DNA from: an uncultured Prochlorococcus sp.
GTDB lineage: Bacteria; Cyanobacteriota; Cyanobacteriia; PCC-6307; Cyanobiaceae
DNA: 52,849 nucleotides
Direction: 5' to 3'
Assembly: GCF_902522795.1 (NCBI RefSeq)
Contig: NZ_CABYWZ010000012.1
Coordinates: forward strand, 1-52,849
A program made the position numbers and the translations under genes. The first letter of the stretch is position 1. Every line of letters begins with the position of its first letter. Shown in pieces: positions 46,255 to 52,849 of the stretch. Below the pieces are notes generated by a model. The model was not told the DNA's origin and made no database searches. It worked only from the letters and a program-made list of their open reading frames with translations.

Positions 46255-47907
46255 CTAGGCTATTTCATTTAGAGCAGTTTCTAAAGCTTCTTTTCTTGTT
46301 TCAATAATGCCTTCAACTCCAAACTTAGCTAATCTATCCTTTACTTTTTCATTAGCACCAGCAACAAATGCTTTTCTTGAATTATTTTTTGCTTCTTGCA
46401 TCATATCTTCTATTGCCAGAGTCGCAGTAACTCCAAGTCGTGGTACATCAGTGATATCTAATATCAAAACTTTGTAGTTTCTTACAAGCATCATTCTCTC
46501 AGATATGCCTTTAGCTGCTCCAAAACTAAGTGGTCCTTTAAGTCTAAATAGCATAACCTCGCCTGAACATCTATCTAGAAGTGCTTTTTCATCCGCAGGC
46601 AAAGCATTTTTCCCTTGATCATCTTCTGATAAAGGATTATCCTCATCCATACCTTCTAGTTGAGTTTCAGTTATTGAATCAATAGTGAGCATATTTGCTA
46701 TGAATACACCGACTAAAACTGCCCAAATTAAATCCCAAAAAACAGTCATTAAAAGTACTCCATACATTACTACTGATGTTTTTAAAGATAATTTGTGAGC
46801 CCTCCTCAAAAATCCCCAATCAATAATATCTAGGCCTACTTTTATAAGAATTCCTGCTAGCAATGCAGTTGGTATTTGCTCAGCTAAAGGTCCTGCACCA
46901 ACTAAAACTATCAACAATACAAGTGAGTGAACCATACCAGAAATTGGAGTTGATCCTCCAGATTTAACATTTATAACTGTTCTCATTGTTGCTCCTGCTC
47001 CAGGTAAACCTGAAAACAGACCTGCAACAGCATTTCCTATTCCTTGACCAATAAGTTCTCTATCAGAATTATGTTTTGTTTGAGAGATATTGTCTGCTAC
47101 TAGAGATGTCAGTAAGGAGTCAATTGCGCCAAGTACTGCTAGGACTAAGCCTGCTTTGAAAATTATTGGGAAATATTGATTAAAACTTGGGAAATTTAAA
47201 GATGGAACTCCCCTTGGAATTTCTCCAATTCTATCGATAGCTCCCTCTCCAAAAATTAATATTGATATTGGGGTAACTATTAATAGGGCTAAGAGAGGAG
47301 AAGGAACCCACTGACTAATTTTTCTAGGAGTAAGAAATACTATACCTAGTGTCATGATTGCTACTCCAATAGCAGCACCATTGGGCTGGAAATTTGAAAA
47401 AACAGTAGTTAAAGATTCGACTACTCCACCTCGAGTGCTGATTCCAAGTAATGGTCCAATCTGAAGCGCAATGATTATTACTCCGATACCAGACATAAAT
47501 CCTGAAACAACAGAATATGGAACTAAAGTAATGTATTTACCTAATTTTAAAATGCCGAATAATATTTGCAGTAAGCCGCCAATGACTACCGCTGCCATAA
47601 CTAAAGGTAAAATTTGTCCTGCAGAAAGATCTCTTGGAACCCCTACTGCTGCTAAGCCTGCTACTACCCCTGCAACAGTTACACTCATGGGACCGGTAGG
47701 TCCACTAACTTGAGCAGGTGTTCCGCCGAATAATGCTGCTAAAAAACCAACTACTACTGCTCCATATAGTCCATAAATTGCTCCGCCAGGGCCTAAAGCA
47801 GCATTGCCAAAAGCAAGAGCGAGAGGTAAAGCCACCACTGCGGCTGTGATGCCTCCAAGAATATCGCCTCTTACATTTTTTAGATGAAATCCATTAATTA
47901 TTTTCAA
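46255..47907 (-). CDS. bicA: SulP-family anion transporter, BicA-like, with STAS domain
   Basis: A 550-residue SulP protein: about 12-14 hydrophobic segments (1-430), then a cytosolic STAS domain (about 445-548, VMLFRLKGPLSFGAAKGISERM, LILDITDVPRLGVTATLAIED). BicA is the SulP bicarbonate transporter of cyanobacteria, and the adjacent SbtA/SbtB pair supports that role. A sulfate permease is the alternative. The start is TTG 47907: AAGGAG reads on the minus strand at 47920-47915, seven bases upstream. First gene of the three-gene unit. Confidence 0.85.
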   Translation of the reverse strand: MKIINGFHLKNVRGDILGGITAAVVALPLALAFGNAALGPGGAIYGLYGAVVVGFLAALFGGTPAQVSGPTGPMSVTVAGVVAGLAAVGVPRDLSAGQILPLVMAAVVIGGLLQILFGILKLGKYITLVPYSVVSGFMSGIGVIIIALQIGPLLGISTRGGVVESLTTVFSNFQPNGAAIGVAIMTLGIVFLTPRKISQWVPSPLLALLIVTPISILIFGEGAIDRIGEIPRGVPSLNFPSFNQYFPIIFKAGLVLAVLGAIDSLLTSLVADNISQTKHNSDRELIGQGIGNAVAGLFSGLPGAGATMRTVINVKSGGSTPISGMVHSLVLLIVLVGAGPLAEQIPTALLAGILIKVGLDIIDWGFLRRAHKLSLKTSVVMYGVLLMTVFWDLIWAVLVGVFIANMLTIDSITETQLEGMDEDNPLSEDDQGKNALPADEKALLDRCSGEVMLFRLKGPLSFGAAKGISERMMLVRNYKVLILDITDVPRLGVTATLAIEDMMQEAKNNSRKAFVAGANEKVKDRLAKFGVEGIIETRKEALETALNEIA

Positions 47908-48130
47908 AGATGCTCTCCTTAAAATAAATACTTGACTAAAAGATATTATCTCTTAATGACGTAAATTTGTGAAAAATGAAGTTTGTGCAAAATATTTTTG
48001 TAACTTTTTTTCTCTTATTTAGATAAATTTTAGTTAATTTTCCTGAACAAAAGGAGTCTCTGATTGATTTAAGTGTGAGGTTAGCGATTAATGTATTAAA
48101 TAAATATTTTTTAATTTAAATAATATTCAA

Positions 48131-49132
48131 ATGAATTCGATTATTCGTCCAAGAAGATTAAGAAGATCTGAGGCAATTAGAGAAATGGTAAGAGAAAATC
48201 ATCTCAAAGCTTCGGACTTTATATATCCATTATTTATTCATGAAAAAGATTTTAAAGAGGAAATTTCGGCAATGCCAGGAACTTTTAGATGGGATATGAA
48301 TGGCTTAATAAAGGAGGTAACTAGGGCATGGGAATTGGGAATTAGGTCTATTGTTCTTTTCCCAAAAATAAACGATAGCTTAAAGACTGAAGATGGAGCA
48401 GAGTGTTTTAATGAAGACGGTTTAATTCCTAGAGCTATTCGAATATTAAAAAAAGAAATTCCAGAAATGGCAATAATGACAGATGTTGCCTTGGACCCTT
48501 ACTCGTGTGATGGACATGATGGCTTAGTTGATGAAACTGGAAAAATATTGAATGATGAAACGATTGAAATTTTAAAAAAACAAGCTTTAACTCAAGCTAG
48601 AGCTGGAGCAGATTTTATTGGCCCTAGTGACATGATGGATGGGAGAGTTGGGGCTATTAGGACTGCTCTTGATAGTGAAGGATTTAGTGATGTAGGTATT
48701 ATTAGTTATACAGCTAAATATTCATCTGCTTATTATGGTCCTTTTAGAACTGCTTTAGATTCGGCTCCTAGAGAAAATAGTAAGAAAATGATTCCAGACA
48801 ATAAGTCTACATACCAAATGGACCCTGCTAATTCAAAAGAGGCTTTAATTGAATCTGCATTGGATCAATATGAAGGAGCTGATATTTTGATGGTAAAACC
48901 AGGAATTTCATATTTGGATATTGTTTATAGACTAACCACATTTTCAAATAAGCCCATAGCTGCATACAATGTTAGTGGGGAGTACTCCATGGTAAAGTCT
49001 GCTGCTATGAAAAACTGGATTATTGAAAAAGATATCGTGTTAGAAACGTTGCTTAGTTTCAAAAGAGCAGGAGCAAAACTGATACTCACTTATCATGCTT
49101 GCGATGCATCTCAATGGTTGCAGGATAATTAA
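48131..49132 (+). CDS. hemB: delta-aminolevulinic acid dehydratase (porphobilinogen synthase) HemB
   Basis: Condenses two 5-aminolevulinates to porphobilinogen for heme, chlorophyll and corrinoids. The Schiff-base lysine is in LMVKPGISYLDI and the second active-site lysine in SYTAKYSSAYYGPF. The metal region reads DVALDPYSCDGHDG, with Asp in place of the cysteines of zinc enzymes, so it is probably the Mg-dependent plant/cyanobacterial type. It has 333 residues. It is divergent from the BicA-like gene across 223 bases in which I see no gene. Confidence 0.96.
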   Translation: MNSIIRPRRLRRSEAIREMVRENHLKASDFIYPLFIHEKDFKEEISAMPGTFRWDMNGLIKEVTRAWELGIRSIVLFPKINDSLKTEDGAECFNEDGLIPRAIRILKKEIPEMAIMTDVALDPYSCDGHDGLVDETGKILNDETIEILKKQALTQARAGADFIGPSDMMDGRVGAIRTALDSEGFSDVGIISYTAKYSSAYYGPFRTALDSAPRENSKKMIPDNKSTYQMDPANSKEALIESALDQYEGADILMVKPGISYLDIVYRLTTFSNKPIAAYNVSGEYSMVKSAAMKNWIIEKDIVLETLLSFKRAGAKLILTYHACDASQWLQDN

Positions 49133-49194
49133 AAACTCATTATTAACAAAAATTTGGTTTATTCTTAGATTAATAATAAATTAACTACTTTGTT

Positions 49195-49581
49195 TTGAAG
49201 TTATCTCAAGAAGTAAATAGGATTGGACACATCGCACTTAGAGTAGAGAATCTCGAAAGGGCCAAATCTTTTTATATTAAGCTTGGTATGAATTTAGTTT
49301 GGGACGATAAAGATTGGTCTTATTTAGAAGCTGGTAAAGGGAAAGATGGACTTGCTTTGTTAGGCCCTAGCTACAAAGCTGCAGGACCACACTTTGCTTT
49401 TCATTTTGAAAATAAAAAAGAAGTGGAAAAGATTCAAAATGATTTAAAGAATTCTGGTGTAAAAGTTGGTCCTTTACATGAACATAGAGATGGAACAGCA
49501 TCTTTTTATATGAAGGATACTGAAGGAAACTGGCTCGAGATGCTTTATGTTCCTCCTGAAGGGATTCAGTCGAATGTTTGA
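49195..49581 (+). CDS. glyoxalase/VOC-superfamily protein (lactoylglutathione lyase-like)
   Basis: A 128-residue VOC protein with two beta-alpha-beta-beta-beta modules: GHIALRVENLERAKSFYIKLGM and PHFAFHFENKKEVEKI. Candidate metal ligands are H12, the His in HFAF and the final Glu in NWLEMLYVPP. Glyoxalase I is possible, but the superfamily covers many reactions. The start is TTG 49195. The next in-frame ATG would delete the first module, so TTG is preferred. Confidence 0.85.
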   Translation: MKLSQEVNRIGHIALRVENLERAKSFYIKLGMNLVWDDKDWSYLEAGKGKDGLALLGPSYKAAGPHFAFHFENKKEVEKIQNDLKNSGVKVGPLHEHRDGTASFYMKDTEGNWLEMLYVPPEGIQSNV

Positions 49582-49595
49582 TTCTTTTTTTTTGT

Positions 49596-52007
49596 ATGCA
49601 AGAGAAAAGTAATTCTAAAAAATCATATTCAGATAACACCTTAGAAGAAGAATCTATAAGCCTTTTAGAGTGGGATTCATTAAAAACGCATTTATCTTCA
49701 TTCGCCTCAACGGAAATGGGTAAACGAGCAATTTTAAGTTTTGGTATTCCTTCAGAATACGAAGCCTCTAAAAGACTATTGAATGAAACTTTTGAAATAA
49801 ATGAGCTAGAAAATAATTTAGATAAATCAATTAGTTTTTCTGGTGTTTTTGATATTAGTAGAAATATAGAAATTTGTTCCAAGGGAGGTGTAATTTCATC
49901 TTTTGAATTGTTAGAAATAGCGAAAACAATTGCTGCAGCAAGAAATTTAAAGAAAATCTTATTAGATTTTGAACAAAGGCCTTATATCTCATCATTTACA
50001 AAAAATTTAGTTGACCATCAGAATATCGAAACGATTTTTAAAAAAGGCATTGAATCTAATGGTAGGATTTCAGACAATGCAAGCAATGAACTATCTATTC
50101 TTAGAAAAGAATTATTATCTAAGAAACTTGAAAGAAAAATATTAGTTGAGAAATTTATTCAAAAGAATTTAGCTTATTTGCAAGATACCACTATTGGAGA
50201 TCGATATGCTAGACCTGTTTTAGCAGTCAAAGTTAATTATGTAGATAAATTTAAAGGCATAATTCATGACTCTTCATCATCAGGAAATACAGTATATTTT
50301 GAGCCTGAAAGTGTAGTAATTAAAGGTAATAAGATTGCTTCTTTAGAGGCTAGGATCACATCAGAAGAATTCAAATTATTAAAGAAATGGTCCCAAGTTG
50401 TTAGTGACAATACAGAAAGTCTTATTGAAATGGCTTCCATTTTATTGAGATTAGAAAATGCTCTTACTCGTTCAAGATATTCGAAATGGATTGGAGGCAA
50501 AACTCCTATCTTTGATAAAAATCCTATTATTTCTTTAGTTGGTTTTTCTCATCCTTTATTGATTTGGGAACATAAAAAAAAAGGAGCCCCTCCCCCTGTG
50601 GCTGTCGATTTTCATATAAATAGAAATATTAAGGTTGTAGCTATTACAGGTCCAAATACTGGAGGTAAAACGGCAGCTTTAAAAGGTTTGGGTTTGTCTT
50701 TACTTATGGCTAGAGCAGGATTATTGATACCCTCAACTAATAACCCTATTATCCCTTTTTGTCCAAATATATATGTGGATATAGGAGATAATCAATCATT
50801 AGAGGAAAATTTATCTACCTTCAGTGGGCATATATCCCGTATAAAAGAGATATTGGATTCACTTGATAATAAGAAAGGATTATCAGTTGTTTTGTTAGAT
50901 GAGATTGGATCTGGTACAGATCCTCTTGAAGGAAGTGCTCTTGCGATGGCTTTATTAAAAGAATTTGCAAATAAATCAGATATCACTTTAGCAACTACAC
51001 ATTATGGAGATATTAAGGCTTTAAAATATAATGACTCAAGATTTGAAAACGTATCAGTTGCCTTTGATGAGGATTCTTTGAAGCCAAAGTATATACTCAA
51101 CTGGGGTATTCCTGGGAGAAGTAATGCTTTGTCAATCTCAAAGAGAATTGGTCTCGATGAGAGCATACTTAATGACGCTGCAAATTATTTAAAACCAAAA
51201 GAAGTTGATAATATTAACAGTATTATTAAAGGACTTGAGGAAGAGAGGATTAAGCAACAAAATTCTGCAGAAGAGGCTGCTGAACTGATTGCAAGGACTG
51301 AAATATTACATGATGAATTGAAGAGAAATTATGAATATCAAAAAATAAATGCTGAAAAAATCCAAGAAATTGAAAGGTCTAAATTATCAAAACATATTGT
51401 ATCCGCTAAAAAAGAGGTAATAGATTTGATTAAAAAATTAAGAGATAAAAATGTTAACGGAGAGGATACGAGAATTATTGGAAAAAGATTAAAGGAAATT
51501 GAAACGGAACATTTAACCCAAAAAAAATTTGAAAAGTCAATATCATGGAATCCTCAGGTAGGCGATTTTGTAAAAATTAAAAGTCTAAATAGTACGGGTC
51601 AAATTGTAGATTTAGATAAAAAAGGTGGTTTTTACGAAGTTAAATGTGGTGCATTCAGAAGCACATTATCTGTAAATGACTTTGAAGGTATTAATGGAGA
51701 AAAGCCTAATTTTAAAATGTCAAAAATTGAAATCAAGTCTACAAAAGAAGATTTTTCTTTTTCTAAAATTAGAACGAGTAAAAATACAATTGACGTAAGA
51801 GGGCTAAGAGTTCATGAAGCCGAAATAATTATTGAGGAGAAAATTAGAAAATTTCATGGACCTTTATGGATTGTTCATGGAATTGGCACAGGGAAATTAA
51901 AAAAAGGATTAAGAAATTGGTTATCAGGTTTAAATTATGTTGATAAGATTGAAGATGCAGCCAACAACGAGGGTGGACCTGGTTGCAGTATTGCGTGGAT
52001 AAAATAA
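49596..52007 (+). CDS. mutS2: endonuclease MutS2
   Basis: A MutS-family ATPase with a C-terminal Smr domain, acting on recombination intermediates or on collided ribosomes. The N-terminal core and clamp (LEWDSLKTHLSSFASTEMGKR onward) precede Walker A GPNTGGKTA (about 352) and Walker B VLLDEIGSGTDPLEG. A coiled-coil region follows, then KOW-like and Smr (IDVRGLRVHEAE, IVHGIGTGKLKKGLRNWL). ATG 49596 gives 803 residues. A TTG at 49578 overlapping the previous stop is less likely. Confidence 0.95.
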   Translation: MQEKSNSKKSYSDNTLEEESISLLEWDSLKTHLSSFASTEMGKRAILSFGIPSEYEASKRLLNETFEINELENNLDKSISFSGVFDISRNIEICSKGGVISSFELLEIAKTIAAARNLKKILLDFEQRPYISSFTKNLVDHQNIETIFKKGIESNGRISDNASNELSILRKELLSKKLERKILVEKFIQKNLAYLQDTTIGDRYARPVLAVKVNYVDKFKGIIHDSSSSGNTVYFEPESVVIKGNKIASLEARITSEEFKLLKKWSQVVSDNTESLIEMASILLRLENALTRSRYSKWIGGKTPIFDKNPIISLVGFSHPLLIWEHKKKGAPPPVAVDFHINRNIKVVAITGPNTGGKTAALKGLGLSLLMARAGLLIPSTNNPIIPFCPNIYVDIGDNQSLEENLSTFSGHISRIKEILDSLDNKKGLSVVLLDEIGSGTDPLEGSALAMALLKEFANKSDITLATTHYGDIKALKYNDSRFENVSVAFDEDSLKPKYILNWGIPGRSNALSISKRIGLDESILNDAANYLKPKEVDNINSIIKGLEEERIKQQNSAEEAAELIARTEILHDELKRNYEYQKINAEKIQEIERSKLSKHIVSAKKEVIDLIKKLRDKNVNGEDTRIIGKRLKEIETEHLTQKKFEKSISWNPQVGDFVKIKSLNSTGQIVDLDKKGGFYEVKCGAFRSTLSVNDFEGINGEKPNFKMSKIEIKSTKEDFSFSKIRTSKNTIDVRGLRVHEAEIIIEEKIRKFHGPLWIVHGIGTGKLKKGLRNWLSGLNYVDKIEDAANNEGGPGCSIAWIK

Positions 52008-52047
52008 AATTTAAATTACCTAGAAAACAATTCAATAAGCGTATTAA

Positions 52048-52849
52048 GTGCAATTTATTGATCAAGCAAACATTATTCTTAAAGCTGGAAAAGGTGGAAA
52101 TGGAATAGTTTCATTTAGAAGAGAAAAATTCGTTCCTGCTGGAGGACCTTCGGGGGGTAATGGTGGCAGAGGGGGTTCAGTTATTTTAATGGCTGATAAT
52201 AATCTCCAAACATTATTAGATTTCAAATTCAAACGTGAAATAATTGCTGAAGATGGATGTAAAGGAGGTCCTAATAAGAGATCAGGTGCTTCGGGAGAGG
52301 ATACAATCCTTAAAGTTCCTTGCGGTACAGAAATTAGGGATATTAAAACCGGCATTATTTTAGGAGACTTAACTAAAGATAAACAGAGTTTAACTATTGC
52401 AATTGGAGGAAGAGGTGGACATGGTAATGCTTACTATTTAAGTAATCAAAATAGAGCCCCAGAATCATTCACTGAAGGAAAAAATGGTGAGATATGGGAG
52501 GTTCAATTAGAACTAAAACTTCTTGCAGAGGTTGGGATTATAGGCCTTCCAAATGCTGGGAAAAGTACTTTGATTTCCGTTGTATCATCTGCCCGTCCAA
52601 AAATCGCAAATTATCCTTTCACAACTCTGATACCTAATTTAGGTGTAGTGAGAAAAATTGATGGAAATGGTTGCCTTTTTGCGGATATTCCTGGATTAAT
52701 ATCAGGGGCAGCTGATGGAGTAGGTTTAGGTCATGATTTTTTAAGGCACATCCAAAGAACGAAGATACTTGTTCACTTAATTGATGCAATTGCAGAAAAT
52801 CCTCTAGATGATTTTGAGATAATTGAGCAGGAGTTAAAAAAATATGGGA
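52048..52849 (+). CDS. obgE: GTPase ObgE/CgtA, N-terminal part (cut by window end)
   Basis: An essential ribosome-associated GTPase. GTG 52048 begins [27 protein letters not shown], the Gly-rich Obg fold, with [14 protein letters not shown] and IGGRGGHGN repeats. The G domain then shows [12 protein letters not shown], the PFTTL switch and [22 protein letters not shown]. The window ends inside the G domain after about 267 codons, before the G4 motif. It starts 40 bases after mutS2. Confidence 0.95.
   Translation, partial: MQFIDQANIILKAGKGGNGIVSFRREKFVPAGGPSGGNGGRGGSVILMADNNLQTLLDFKFKREIIAEDGCKGGPNKRSGASGEDTILKVPCGTEIRDIKTGIILGDLTKDKQSLTIAIGGRGGHGNAYYLSNQNRAPESFTEGKNGEIWEVQLELKLLAEVGIIGLPNAGKSTLISVVSSARPKIANYPFTTLIPNLGVVRKIDGNGCLFADIPGLISGAADGVGLGHDFLRHIQRTKILVHLIDAIAENPLDDFEIIEQELKKYG

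Noticed and set aside
49578..49595. TTG 49578 as the mutS2 start
   Set aside because: It would overlap the previous stop and add a run of Ile, Leu, Phe and Cys not expected in MutS2. ATG 49596 is a better start.
49367..49882. A 171-codon open frame on the minus strand across the VOC gene and mutS2 start
   Set aside because: It runs antisense to two recognised genes, with no motif and low-complexity Ser/Leu-rich translation.

Overview
This window is a stretch of core chromosome from a marine picocyanobacterium, almost certainly Prochlorococcus of a high-light-adapted (low-GC) type. The basis is strong AT-richness in genes and spacers, very short spacers (none reaches 300 bases), chlorophyll, phylloquinone and NDH-1 genes, SulP and SbtA carbon-uptake genes, and protein families and gene order that fit that genus. 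The strain cannot be named from the sequence. I see no rRNA, tRNA, CRISPR array, insertion sequence, prophage or island.

Layout. Bases 1-6.2 kb hold a SUI1-like fragment, cysC, purE, chlM, a response regulator, a cysteine desulfurase, rsmH and ndhH. Bases 6.2-11.3 kb form a phylloquinone block: a DHNA-CoA thioesterase, menE-menC-menA coupled by ATGA overlaps, and divergent menF. Next come gshB and grxC, then a plus-strand run (12.5-16.1 kb): prfB with a programmed +1 frameshift, a small membrane protein, ybeY, dgkA, a trpG/pabA amidotransferase and a degenerate metallo-beta-lactamase-fold protein. Bases 16.1-33.3 kb carry hisC, argS, nadC, mnmE, a DUF2062 protein, a RelA/SpoT protein, a fused ABC ATPase, rluD, a YlqF GTPase, pgk, an exported unknown, murG, a CobD-like aminotransferase and pyrD. 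Bases 33.3-37.4 kb hold rnhA and the secE-nusG-rplK-rplA-rplJ-rplL cluster, with an L10 leader before rplJ. The remainder holds a ClpB-type chaperone, eno, an ABC1 kinase with a coiled-coil partner, a thioredoxin-reductase-like flavoprotein, an SbtB/SbtA/BicA-type inorganic-carbon module, hemB, a VOC protein, mutS2 and the start of obgE.

Three genes are read in more than one frame. prfB has the classic CTT-TGA-C autoregulatory site. ybeY is broken at an A6G run that is also a perfect dnaX-type -1 heptamer in the right frame. The ClpB-type gene is broken at a T6 run followed by an in-frame TGA, exactly between its N-domain and the rest, so a single +1 step restores a 918-residue protein. The last two could be homopolymer indels, assembly errors or recoding, and they are the points most worth checking. 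Other protein-level oddities are a flavin disulfide reductase without a recognisable NADPH site, a ClpB whose first AAA+ module lacks its arginine-finger pair, a metallo-beta-lactamase-fold protein without HxHxDH, and an OSB synthase with Arg at its second catalytic Lys position.
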